Below, one piece after another: positions 7,161-12,815 of a DNA stretch of 41,368 nt. Below the pieces are notes generated by a model that was not told the DNA's origin, ran no database searches, and saw only the letters and a list, made by a program, of their open reading frames with translations. The translations under genes and the position numbers were made by a program. Numbering within the stretch: the stretch's first letter is position 1; each line of letters starts with the position of its first letter. The DNA lies in the NCBI GenBank assembly GCA_023664265.1, contig JAMPFV010000023.1, positions 1 through 41,368 of the forward strand, in the 5' to 3' direction. Origin of the DNA: Roseburia sp. GTDB lineage: Bacteria > Bacillota > Clostridia > Lachnospirales > Lachnospiraceae.

Positions 7161-7901
7161 CTATCCGCCGCCGTCGCAAATCCTGACCATTGTGTATTTC
7201 TGGTACGCCAGCCCGGTAAAAGGGTCTATACCGTTGTATACGGTTTCTTTGTCTATGTAGTATCCCTTTGCGGCCCGCGGCTCCGGCAGCCACCGCATGG
7301 CCTTTTTTATAATCTCCGTCTCAGAGACCGGCATCTGCAGATTGCGGCTGCATCCGTATCTTTGCTTTTTTATGCCGTCATGGGCCTTGTAGGTCTTTGA
7401 CGTTTCTTTGATAAGGTACGCCGCAAGGTCTTTATACTGTCCCGTGTCGTCCAAATACTTAAAATCCGGCCTGCCGAACTTCCACAGCTCACGGACCATC
7501 TTGGAAACGTCCTGCCCCTCAATATGATTTATCAGCAAGTGATGGTGTATCGCTTTGTTCTGATACTCCGTCACACATACCCATTTAAGACTTACTCCCG
7601 ATTTATTAAATCTGACCCGCAGCCTGTCTATGAGCTTCTTGATGTTTTTCTTTGCCTGCTCCGGATTCGGTCGTTCATCTTTTTTGTACGTCAGGGTTAT
7701 AAAAGGATCGTCCGTACCGAAATTATTATTTATCTTCAGGCGCAGGGTCCTCTCGGCGTTCAGCTGATTTATTTTTTCCATTTCCTCAACCGTCGGCCTG
7801 TTTTTGTTTCCTCTTATCTTTGTCCCCACCCGTTTTGTGTAGCTCTTTGTCACCTCAACGGTCCTCCCCGCCTTGGTCACCGTCTTAAAATACAAAATCA
7901 T
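7161..7901 (-). CDS. HUH rolling-circle replication initiator (Rep, ORF2/G2P type)
   Basis: A 246-residue protein of the rolling-circle initiator superfamily. Motif 1-like FITLTYKKDE is followed by the HUH metal-binding motif in IHHHLLINHIEG. A downstream motif 3-like YLIKETSK places the nucleophilic tyrosine about 50 residues later. This is the layout of the ORF2/G2P Rep domain found in inoviruses and rolling-circle elements. In the family it nicks the double-strand origin and stays covalently attached to the 5' end. The start at 7901 has AGGAGG 4 nt upstream. No separate helicase domain is present. The 180-bp gap upstream, with its hairpin and plus-strand promoter, is the obvious place for copy-number control. 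Confidence 0.82.
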   Translation of the reverse strand: MILYFKTVTKAGRTVEVTKSYTKRVGTKIRGNKNRPTVEEMEKINQLNAERTLRLKINNNFGTDDPFITLTYKKDERPNPEQAKKNIKKLIDRLRVRFNKSGVSLKWVCVTEYQNKAIHHHLLINHIEGQDVSKMVRELWKFGRPDFKYLDDTGQYKDLAAYLIKETSKTYKAHDGIKKQRYGCSRNLQMPVSETEIIKKAMRWLPEPRAAKGYYIDKETVYNGIDPFTGLAYQKYTMVRICDGGG

Positions 7902-7977
7902 ACCTCCTTCCGCGTTTTCCTGTCCAAAGTTAATAGTTTAATCAAGGTCAAAATCGGCTTTCGACCGAGTTTTTTTG

Positions 7978-8006
7978 TTGACTGTAAACGCAATAAGTGG
8001 TATAAT
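7978..8006 (+). promoter_or_regulatory. Strong promoter antisense to the Rep leader
   Basis: TTGACT (7978-7983), exactly 17 nt, TATAAT (8001-8006), with an extended -10 TGG before it. Transcription would start near 8013 and run away from Rep, across the 5' leader of the rep mRNA on the other strand. Confidence 0.7.
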
Positions 8007-8012
8007 TTTTAT

Positions 8013-8079
8013 AGTTTCAGGTATTGCATTTGCAGTATCCCATCAGCCGTTACGCGCCAACGTAACGGCTGTTTCTTTT
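8013..8079 (+). ncRNA. Candidate short counter-transcribed RNA over the rep leader
   Basis: From the predicted start at about 8013 the plus strand runs about 30 nt, then folds into a perfect 11-bp hairpin (CAGCCGTTACG at 8044-8054, CGTAACGGCTG at 8061-8071, 6-nt loop) followed by TTTCTTTTC. That is promoter, short body and terminator with no room for a gene. The complementary strand is the untranslated region between a 41-aa gene and rep. Plasmid copy-number RNAs have this arrangement; the function here is inference. Confidence 0.5.
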
Positions 8080-8204
8080 CATCTTCCTTCCTGTTTTAAC
8101 CTGTTTTCGTATATTTTCAGGATTGCTTCGGTGAAGCGTTTCCGGTATCCGTCCGTAAAAGTGACCTTAACGGATACTTTCTTTTCTTTTTCAACGGTTT
8201 TCAT
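8079..8204 (-). CDS. Small basic protein (41 aa) upstream of rep
   Basis: ATG at 8202-8204 shares bases with the stop of the preceding gene (ATGA overlap), so the two are translationally coupled. Reads MKTVEKEKKVSVKVTFTDGY and ends YENRLKQEGR. A beta-strand-like middle and a helical, Arg/Lys-rich tail would fit a small nucleic-acid-binding protein, but no family is recognised. Too short for many gene finders; the coupling is the main support. Confidence 0.5.
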   Translation of the reverse strand: MKTVEKEKKVSVKVTFTDGYRKRFTEAILKIYENRLKQEGR

Positions 8205-8392
8205 GTCTGATGCCCCTCCCCCTGCTCCTGCTGCCCCATAGGAGTTACACCCACAGTCCCGCCTCCGTTCATCTCCTGCCTTGCCAAAAGAACCGTCGCA
8301 TTTGACAACATGATCGTCCTGCCCGTATTGTCTAACTGCATCATTATTGCAGCCAGAGCCTTTACATCTTTCTTTGTATTTTCCGACAACAT
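8201..8392 (-). CDS. Small hypothetical protein, first gene of the rep operon
   Basis: A 63-residue protein from MLSENTKKDVKALAAIMMQL. The start has AGGAG 8 nt upstream. The N-terminal two thirds look helical (KALAAIMMQLDNTGRTIMLSNATVLLARQE), the tail Gly/Gln-rich. The opening resembles small Firmicutes phage proteins that begin with an LSxxxKxDVxxLA helix, usually near regulatory genes. It is coupled to the 41-aa gene and precedes rep. Confidence 0.55.
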   Translation of the reverse strand: MLSENTKKDVKALAAIMMQLDNTGRTIMLSNATVLLARQEMNGGGTVGVTPMGQQEQGEGHQT

Positions 8393-8441
8393 ATCCTTAC
8401 TCCTCTCTTACTGTTACTTATGCCCGTGTTTTTGCCTATGC

Positions 8442-8502
8442 TTGTATTCCTCTTCTTTTTCCCCTATACTTGATGTACAGGCTGCTGCAACAGCCGAGTA
8501 TA
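8442..8502 (+). promoter_or_regulatory. Diverged module leader 0 (promoter plus GGCTG/CAGCC hairpin)
   Basis: TTGTAT (8442-8447), 17 nt, TATACT (8465-8470). The hairpin GGCTG (8480-8484), 6-nt loop, CAGCC (8491-8495) and GAGTATAAAAGAAAGGA follow. Order and spacing match the three 78-bp leaders further right, but the spacer sequence differs and the left part is absent. It drives the 74-aa gene at 8521. Confidence 0.65.
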
Positions 8503-8520
8503 AAAGAAAGGAACGTAAAC

Positions 8521-8745
8521 ATGAACCGCAAAAAAATTCTTAGGCATTCAGGGAATTGCCCGTATACTAACCAAACACAGACTGTTAATATTACCTACAC
8601 TGAAATTTTATTTCTTGGAAGTACAACCCCCGGCTATAGAATTACGGGCTATTCTTGTCCATATGGTGATGAATGCCCGTATCCTTCACAGTCTCGCAAC
8701 GGATATTGTCCGGTTGTAGACTCTGCTCCGGAACGGCCAAACTGA
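8521..8745 (+). CDS. Cysteine-rich small protein (module 1, plus gene)
   Basis: 74 residues from MNRKKILRHSGNCPYTNQTQ. Four cysteines sit in repeated Cys-Pro contexts (CPY, SCPYGDECPYPS, YCPVV), so a small metal-binding or disulfide-rich fold is likely. The ATG has AGAAAGGAAC upstream and the module leader before that. Its last 104 nt overlap the minus-strand gene 8642-8932 tail to tail, the deepest overlap of the four modules. I recall similar small CPY-type proteins from Lachnospiraceae mobile elements, without known function. Confidence 0.65.
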   Translation: MNRKKILRHSGNCPYTNQTQTVNITYTEILFLGSTTPGYRITGYSCPYGDECPYPSQSRNGYCPVVDSAPERPN

Positions 8746-8932
8746 TTTTTACATCCGAATGCAGTCTTATAGGCCACAGAATGGAGACCCAGTCAAAATT
8801 GCATTTCGCTTTGTGAATGCAGTTTTGACAAGGTTCCTCAAAATCTGCCGTCTCTTCCAAATGCGCCTGTTTATGAAATACCTTAATATGTTGCAGTGCG
8901 CAGTCATTCGCTTTCCTGTTATATATTCGCAC
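8642..8932 (-). CDS. Small zinc-knuckle-like protein (module 1, minus gene)
   Basis: 96 residues, GTG start at 8932, with GGAGG about 10 nt upstream and 22 nt from the 78-bp leader. N-terminal part RIYNRKANDCALQHIKVFHK, then PCQNCIHKAKCNFDW, a CxxC-x5-C cluster that could bind zinc. The C-terminal 34 residues overlap the plus-strand cysteine-rich gene in antisense. Either the true protein is extended into that gene by a recombination event that brought the two together, or the last part is unimportant. Function unknown. Confidence 0.5.
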   Translation of the reverse strand: MRIYNRKANDCALQHIKVFHKQAHLEETADFEEPCQNCIHKAKCNFDWVSILWPIRLHSDVKISLAVPEQSLQPDNIRCETVKDTGIHHHMDKNSP

Positions 8933-8953
8933 TTTGCCCCTACCTCCTTTACC

Positions 8954-9031
8954 ATGTCATTTCCTTGCCATTCTCCATCCCCCGCTTTATACTGTACTCA
9001 CAGGCTGTTACCGCAGCCGAGTACAAAAGAA
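8954..9031. repeat. 78-bp module leader, copy 1
   Basis: Identical over 78 bp to copy 2 (9455-9532) and to copy 3 (9953-10030) except one base. It holds TTGCCA (8965-8970), 17 nt, TATACT (8988-8993) for the plus gene. A nested hairpin follows: GTACTC / GAGTAC outer arms (8994-8999, 9019-9024) and GGCTG / CAGCC inner arms (9003-9007, 9014-9018). Read on the minus strand the TATA core is TATAAA, so the same core may serve the minus gene. Confidence 0.9.
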
Positions 9032-9049
9032 AGGAGGAGACATTATATT

Positions 9050-9265
9050 ATGGCAAACATAGATTTTGCGTTTGATTTCGAATCAGCTCTGTCTAAGGCA
9101 TACCACGATGATGCAATCTATCAGAAAATTTCAGATATTGCAAAGGGTCTCGACTCTAAAAAACTTTGCACTGAAAAGGCCATCCGCCAACTGATAGATG
9201 TCAATTCAACGGTTATCGCCGAAGTCCTGACACGATATAATTACGAGTTGCTTAATGAAATCTGA
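9050..9265 (+). CDS. Small hypothetical protein (module 2, plus gene)
   Basis: 71 residues from MANIDFAFDFESALSKAYHD. AAAGGAGG lies 12 nt upstream, 19 nt after the 78-bp leader. The sequence is helical and acidic, without cysteines, unlike the plus genes of the other modules. It ends 14 nt inside the 3' end of the convergent minus gene 9252-9434. No family recognised. Confidence 0.65.
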   Translation: MANIDFAFDFESALSKAYHDDAIYQKISDIAKGLDSKKLCTEKAIRQLIDVNSTVIAEVLTRYNYELLNEI

Positions 9266-9434
9266 TTTTGGGGGAGGTTTCGGAACTCCCCTTTTCTGTT
9301 ACTTCCCCTTTTGTCAGCAATTTGCGCAATTTGTCCAATTCATCCTCAAATGCATACTGCGCTTCGTTTACGCGGTTCATTTGAGTAATAATGCTTTCAT
9401 TGTCAATTGCTATCTCTCCGGGAATAAATATCAT
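9252..9434 (-). CDS. Small helical protein (module 2, minus gene)
   Basis: 60 residues from MIFIPGEIAIDNESIITQMN. GGGGGGTGAG is the ribosome-binding site, 21 nt separates the ATG from the 78-bp leader. A predicted coiled helix (NRVNEAQYAFEDELDKLRKL) fills the centre. Convergent with and overlapping the module 2 plus gene by 14 nt. Function unknown. Confidence 0.55.
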   Translation of the reverse strand: MIFIPGEIAIDNESIITQMNRVNEAQYAFEDELDKLRKLLTKGEVTEKGSSETSPKIRFH

Positions 9435-9454
9435 ATTCTCACCCCCCTTTCGCT

Positions 9455-9532
9455 ATGTCATTTCCTTGCCATTCTCCATCCCCCGCTTTATACTGTACTC
9501 ACAGGCTGTTACCGCAGCCGAGTACAAAAGAA
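9455..9532. repeat. 78-bp module leader, copy 2
   Basis: Exact 78-bp match to copy 1, 501 bp downstream of it. TTGCCA at 9466-9471, TATACT at 9489-9494, hairpin as in copy 1. Serves the zinc-ribbon gene at 9547 (15 nt away) and the minus gene starting at 9434. Confidence 0.9.
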
Positions 9533-9546
9533 GGGAGAAAAATAAA

Positions 9547-9768
9547 ATGTGTAAGGTAATTACATGTATTAAATGTGGCTCAAGTATTCCGGAAAATGAC
9601 AATTTCTGTACAAATTGTGGTACCCCTCGTCCTATCCATAGCGAAAATTATTGCATCAATAATAATTGCGAGCGCTATAAAAAGATTTTGGCTAATCCTG
9701 AACAGCGTTTCTGTGGTCTATGCGGAAAACCCACTTCATTCGGAAATTATCTGCAAAAATTACTTTGA
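9547..9768 (+). CDS. Zinc-ribbon protein (module 3, plus gene)
   Basis: 73 residues with two full zinc-ribbon knuckle pairs: CIKCGSSIPENDNFCTNCG at the N-terminus, and a second set in YCINNNCERYKK and FCGLCGKP. The first is a textbook zinc-ribbon of the kind found at the start of many membrane and regulatory proteins; here it stands alone. AAGGGAG precedes the ATG. It overlaps the minus-strand zinc-ribbon gene by 9 nt, so both members of this module are zinc proteins. DNA, RNA or protein binding are all possible. Confidence 0.75.
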   Translation: MCKVITCIKCGSSIPENDNFCTNCGTPRPIHSENYCINNNCERYKKILANPEQRFCGLCGKPTSFGNYLQKLL

Positions 9769-9933
9769 TGATTTTTTTAATCTCACCAGTGCCGTCTTTT
9801 TGGCACCGGTGAGATTAGCTCCGCACTTCGGACAATATCCGTCCTCTCTGATAGTGCCAATCTTCATTGCGCTTTTTCTGTATAACGGACTTTTACAATT
9901 TGGACAAACGAAAAACTTTTCAAAATATTTCAT
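9760..9933 (-). CDS. Zinc-ribbon protein (module 3, minus gene, 57 aa)
   Basis: ATG at 9931-9933, stop at 9760-9762. Reads MKYFEKFFVCPNCKSPLYRK, then DGYCPKCGANLTGAKK: two CPxC knuckles of one rubredoxin-like zinc ribbon, with a Lys-rich tail. GGAGGTGAG is the ribosome-binding site, 20 nt from the leader repeat. Inside its 3' part is a 15-bp near-perfect inverted repeat (9781-9818 region), with a run of seven A on the RNA after it rather than U, so it is not a terminator. Function unknown. Confidence 0.65.
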   Translation of the reverse strand: MKYFEKFFVCPNCKSPLYRKSAMKIGTIREDGYCPKCGANLTGAKKTALVRLKKSSK

Positions 9934-9952
9934 ATCCCCTCACCTCCTTGCT

Positions 9953-10030
9953 ATGTCATTTCCTTGCCATTCTCCATCCCCCGCTTTATACTGTACTCAC
10001 AGGCTGTTACCGCAACCGAGTACAAAAGAA
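9953..10030. repeat. 78-bp module leader, copy 3
   Basis: Matches copies 1 and 2 with a single G-to-A change in the inner right arm (CAGCC becomes CAACC), which breaks one base pair of the hairpin and is not compensated on the left arm. TTGCCA 9964-9969, TATACT 9987-9992. 498 bp from copy 2. Confidence 0.9.
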
Positions 10031-10046
10031 AGAAGGAGTTTATTAA

Positions 10047-10244
10047 ATGGATAAGAGAACTTTCTGCCCTTTTGTCAATGGCGATTGTGTTAGGGAATGT
10101 ATGTTTTTTACCATCGGAGGAACGCATGGGCATGATAACGTAACCCGTAACTGCATTATTGCAAAAGCATTGCTTGAGCTTCCCGACAGTGAGCACCAAG
10201 AAAACGCTCTCAACACTGTTCTTGCTGCTCTGCATAATCCTTAA
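10047..10244 (+). CDS. Cysteine-rich small protein (module 4, plus gene)
   Basis: 65 residues: CPFVNGDCVRECMFF, then HGHDNVTRNCIIAKALLEL. Four cysteines and two histidines could make a small metal site; the C-terminal half is one amphipathic helix. Ribosome-binding site AAGGAG 9 nt before the ATG, 17 nt after the leader. The 3' end overlaps the convergent minus gene by 35 nt. I recall similar CPF-type small proteins from Clostridia mobile elements but no function. Confidence 0.65.
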   Translation: MDKRTFCPFVNGDCVRECMFFTIGGTHGHDNVTRNCIIAKALLELPDSEHQENALNTVLAALHNP

Positions 10245-10416
10245 ACTTTTCTTGGCAATTTGCTCTTTGCACCGTACTGCATTGGCGGGATAATTTCACT
10301 ACTTCATGGAGTATTCCCTCCGCTTCTGTTACGGTGCATCCTTCTTTTACCAATACTTCAAATATTTCATCTGCTATTCGTAAAGTTCTGTCCGTATAAA
10401 TCATGCTTGGATACAA
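10210..10416 (-). CDS. Small helical protein (module 4, minus gene)
   Basis: About 68 residues, probably from a TTG at 10416: GGGGGTGAGAAC precedes it exactly as GGGGGGTGAGAAT precedes the ATG of the module 2 minus gene, and 20 nt separates it from the leader remnant, as in the other modules. An in-frame GTG at 10434 and ATG at 10404 are alternatives. Sequence YPSMIYTDRTLRIADEIFEV, then a helix (VTEAEGILHEVVKLSRQ). It has its own promoter (see 10463-10491). Confidence 0.5.
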   Translation of the reverse strand: MYPSMIYTDRTLRIADEIFEVLVKEGCTVTEAEGILHEVVKLSRQCSTVQRANCQEKFKDYAEQQEQC

Positions 10417-10433
10417 AGTTCTCACCCCCTTCA

Positions 10434-10449
10434 CTATGTCATTTCCTTG
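10434..10449. repeat. Truncated module leader, copy 4
   Basis: Only the left 16 bp (CTATGTCATTTCCTTG, shared with copies 2 and 3) is present; the promoter and hairpin part is replaced by unrelated sequence. It sits 20 nt from the start of the last minus gene, like the intact copies, and marks the right end of the array. Confidence 0.75.
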
Positions 10450-10462
10450 TCTTTACATGACA

Positions 10463-10491
10463 ATATTAATTCTTTAAAAGACTACTGTCAA
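10463..10491 (-). promoter_or_regulatory. Promoter of the last minus-strand module gene
   Basis: On the minus strand TTGACA (10486-10491), 17 nt, TAATAT (10463-10468). It replaces the leader-repeat promoter for the gene starting at 10416. Confidence 0.65.
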
Positions 10492-10510
10492 TACCTTTTT
10501 GCTATTTTTG

Positions 10511-10543
10511 TGACTTTTTGTTGTTTTAATGACTTTTTTGTTG
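10511..10543. promoter_or_regulatory. Direct repeats, possible Xre operators
   Basis: TGACTTTTTGTTG (10511-10523) and TGACTTTTTTGTTG (10530-10543) are spaced 19 bp apart between the divergent promoters of the last module gene and the Xre gene; the second touches the Xre -35. Good candidates for autoregulatory operators. Confidence 0.45.
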
Positions 10544-10569
10544 ACGTTACCAAATTTTGATAGTATAAT
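10541..10569 (+). promoter_or_regulatory. Promoter of the Xre-family regulator
   Basis: TTGACG (10541-10546), 17 nt, TATAAT (10564-10569), followed by AAAAGGAGGTGA and the ATG at 10599. Confidence 0.75.
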
Positions 10570-10598
10570 GCGTAGTTAAGAAAAGGAGGTGAATTTTA

Positions 10599-10988
10599 AT
10601 GAACGACCGAGTCAGGAAAATCCGAAAAAGTCTTGATTTAACACAACAAAAATTCGCTGACAGGCTTAGCGTAAAAAGAAATACTGTTGCACAATGGGAA
10701 TTAGGCATAAACGCTTTAACTGACCAAGTCATCGCTTCTATCTGTCGCGAATTTGGTGTTAATGAAGACTGGCTTCGCAACGGCGGCCCTGATGAAGAAA
10801 TGTTTATCAAATTATCCAAGGATGAAGAATTGGCCAGATATACCCAAAAGCTGTTGGACTCGACGGATGATATTGTTGCCGATACGATAAAAAACTTTAT
10901 CGTTATATATGAGAAACTGGACGATCCCGGCAAGCAGGTGCTGAAAAATGTGGCTGAAGAACTGCTGAATAAGGCAAAAAAAGAGTAG
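10599..10988 (+). CDS. Xre-family repressor (cI-like)
   Basis: 129 residues. An Xre/Cro-type HTH fills residues 1-65 (VRKIRKSLDLTQQKFADRL, then VKRNTVAQWELGINALTD). The middle is characteristic of Gram-positive phage repressors (FGVNEDWLRNGGPDEEMF) and the C-terminus is helical. In prophages and mobile elements such proteins keep the lytic or excision operon off. It lies between the small-gene array (divergent) and the DUF4041 gene, with direct repeats at its promoter. The target could be either the array or its own gene. No LexA-like protease domain is present, so induction must use an external antirepressor or peptidase, if any. Confidence 0.85.
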   Translation: MNDRVRKIRKSLDLTQQKFADRLSVKRNTVAQWELGINALTDQVIASICREFGVNEDWLRNGGPDEEMFIKLSKDEELARYTQKLLDSTDDIVADTIKNFIVIYEKLDDPGKQVLKNVAEELLNKAKKE

Positions 10989-10997
10989 GCTTGCCGC

Positions 10998-11108
10998 CTA
11001 CCCCCAAAGGTGAGTTTTAATCATCATTAGTATCTGCGAGAGGAATTTCTTTTCTTTTTCCTCGTCCAGTCCGCTAATGAGCTTTATTATCTCTTTTTTG
11101 TAATTCAT
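10998..11108 (-). CDS. Very short protein (36 aa) convergent with the Xre gene
   Basis: ATG at 11106-11108 behind AAAGGAGG, stop at 10998-11000. Reads MNYKKEIIKLISGLDEEKEK and ends MMIKTHLWG. A single amphipathic helix pair. An extended -10 promoter (TGC TATAAT, 11137-11142 on the minus strand) lies upstream. Comparable 'KEIIKLI' micro-proteins occur next to Xre regulators in Clostridia elements. It ends 9 nt from the end of the Xre gene. Confidence 0.55.
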   Translation of the reverse strand: MNYKKEIIKLISGLDEEKEKKFLSQILMMIKTHLWG

Positions 11109-11255
11109 GCGTTTAAATCCTCCTTTGTGTAGGGTTATTATAGCATCTGTCAGTGAATGAAATATACCCTTATTTTTTCATTCCTTATGGTTTGACGGAA
11201 ATTCGTTAAATGACTACAATTTACCAGCCGTCACTTTTTTACAGTTTCGTACAGA

Positions 11256-11284
11256 TTGCCATAACACGTAATCTATTGTATAAT
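11256..11284 (+). promoter_or_regulatory. Promoter of the DUF4041/GIY-YIG gene
   Basis: TTGCCA (11256-11261), 17 nt, TATAAT (11279-11284). The gene thus has its own promoter, as expected for cargo expressed from the integrated state. The rest of 11109-11330 shows no further gene. Confidence 0.7.
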
Positions 11285-11329
11285 GTAATTCACTACAAAA
11301 ACATTTTAATTCTGTAAAGGAGATTACAA

Positions 11330-12637
11330 ATGAAAGAAACCGTATCTAACGCACTAAAGTCTAAGTTCTACTTACACACATGGTTTATCGGAGTATTTTT
11401 CGCTCTTACCGGGATCTATCCTGTTTTTGGTATTATCGCTGTTATTTTGACCATCTGGCAGTATAAAGTTTGGCAGAAACAGACTGAAAAGTATGGAACA
11501 TTCGATGAACTCACTGAGAAAATAAGCACCCTTCAAAATTCATATGAGAAATTGACGGGTGACTTGGCGCAGGAATATGAGGATGCCAAACAGGAATTAT
11601 CATTGTTGCGGTCAGAGCTGCTAACTGCACACTATGACTTTTCTGAATATGATACCCTCAATTCAGAAGATTGTAAGAACCGATTAGCTATGTTAAAGGA
11701 GCAGGAAAAAGATTTAATCAAATCGGACAAAGCGGTATTGGTTACCTCAAACAGTCCCAAAAAAACAATTAATGATAACGTAAAGCAAATTCTTCGCTGT
11801 TTCAATTCAGAGTGTGACAATATACTTATGAATATTTCCACCAAAAATATAGACAGCATGCGAAACAAAATCACAAAATCCTACGAAACATTAAACAAAA
11901 TTTTTTCTGTAGATGGAATCAGTATCCAGAAAAAGCTTTTGGAATATAAGCTTGAAGAACTAAATTTGATATATACTGCTGAAATTAAACGGGAGCAGGA
12001 ACGCGAACTGCAAAAGGCTATCAAGGAACAAATGATTGAGGAAGAAAAAGTCAGACGTGAAATAGAAGCCCAAAAAGCCAAAATTGAAAAAGACCAAACC
12101 CAATGCTCCAACGAGATTAATAAGCTAATGTCCTATATGCAAAAATCTCAAAATGATGCAGAAAAGCAACTTTATATTGATAAAATCAAAGAATTAGAAG
12201 ATAAACTTAAAGAATTGGAAGCTTCAAAAGAAACCGTTCTTGAACGGGAAGCCAACGCAAAGGCAGGCTTTGTTTATGTCATATCCAATATCGGTTCATT
12301 CGGTGATGGTATATATAAGATTGGAATGACACGACGGCTTGAGCCAATGGACCGCATTAAAGAATTGAGCAGCGCCTCTGTTCCATTTGAATTTGATGTA
12401 CACGCAATGATTTTCGCTGATGATGCACCTGCACTTGAAACTATTCTTCATCAACATTTTGAAAAGCAGAGCGTCAACAGAATTAATTTACGCAAGGAAT
12501 TTTTTAAGGTTACCTTAGATGAGATAGAAGCGTTTGTTAAAAATAATTTTAACAACACTGTAGAATTTACCAAAATACCGCTCGCGACAGAATACAGACA
12601 GACTCTTGATATTTTGTCCGCTGAAAAAGCATCATAA
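11330..12637 (+). CDS. Membrane-anchored DUF4041 / GIY-YIG (T5orf172-type) protein
   Basis: 435 residues. One hydrophobic segment (residues about 17-42, FIGVFFALTGIYPVFGIIAVIL) anchors it. A DUF4041-type helical domain follows (HYDFSEYDTLNSEDCKNRLAML...), then a long charged coiled coil (residues about 215-300). The C-terminal T5orf172/Mug113 domain of the GIY-YIG class begins GFVYVISNIGSFGDGIYKIG, with the Arg of MTRRLEPMDRIKEL and the Glu of PALETILHQHFE. Found in many prophages near the integrase. The combination of membrane anchor and nuclease fold suggests a defence or exclusion role, but this is not established. Ribosome-binding site AAAGGAG; promoter at 11256. Confidence 0.8.
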   Translation: MKETVSNALKSKFYLHTWFIGVFFALTGIYPVFGIIAVILTIWQYKVWQKQTEKYGTFDELTEKISTLQNSYEKLTGDLAQEYEDAKQELSLLRSELLTAHYDFSEYDTLNSEDCKNRLAMLKEQEKDLIKSDKAVLVTSNSPKKTINDNVKQILRCFNSECDNILMNISTKNIDSMRNKITKSYETLNKIFSVDGISIQKKLLEYKLEELNLIYTAEIKREQERELQKAIKEQMIEEEKVRREIEAQKAKIEKDQTQCSNEINKLMSYMQKSQNDAEKQLYIDKIKELEDKLKELEASKETVLEREANAKAGFVYVISNIGSFGDGIYKIGMTRRLEPMDRIKELSSASVPFEFDVHAMIFADDAPALETILHQHFEKQSVNRINLRKEFFKVTLDEIEAFVKNNFNNTVEFTKIPLATEYRQTLDILSAEKAS

Positions 12638-12654
12638 TTCAGCGCTAAACACTA

Positions 12655-12692
12655 AAAATAAAAGACCGCCCACTACTGCAAATAGCGGACGG
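12655..12692 (-). terminator. Imperfect hairpin with minus-strand T-tract
   Basis: Arms CCGCCCACTA and TAGCGGACGG (8 of 10 pairs) with a 7-nt loop. On the minus strand it is followed by TCTTTTATTTTTAG, so it would stop leftward transcription; no T-tract follows on the plus strand, where the upstream gene ends. Confidence 0.4.
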
Positions 12693-12714
12693 CCCCAAAT
12701 ACCTCTGTTTGACA

Positions 12715-12760
12715 AAGGAATTTGATTTAAACGCATTACTATAATATCACAAATTTCCTT
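12715..12760. promoter_or_regulatory. Inverted repeat bracketing the recombinase -10
   Basis: AAGGAATTTG (12715-12724) and CAAATTTCCTT (12750-12760) are reverse complements apart from one extra A, centred on a TATAAT (12740-12745) upstream of the recombinase. An operator or recombinase-binding arm is plausible; no clear -35 is visible. Confidence 0.4.
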
Positions 12761-12815
12761 GTCTTTCAATGGTTTTATTTCTTATACCTATTTTTTTCAG
12801 AAAGGATGTTGTGAT

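Noticed and set aside
7944..7976. Weak hairpin followed by T7 upstream of the antisense promoter as a terminator
   Set aside because: The stem is only 4 bp (TCGG/CCGA); possible, but too weak to list as a feature.
9781..9818. 15-bp inverted repeat inside the minus zinc-ribbon gene as a terminator
   Set aside because: The run of T precedes the hairpin on the plus strand and becomes A on the minus strand, the wrong side for a terminator in either direction.
8942..10449. Leader repeats as a CRISPR array
   Set aside because: Repeats are 78 bp with about 420-bp intervals containing genes; no short regular spacers and no cas genes.
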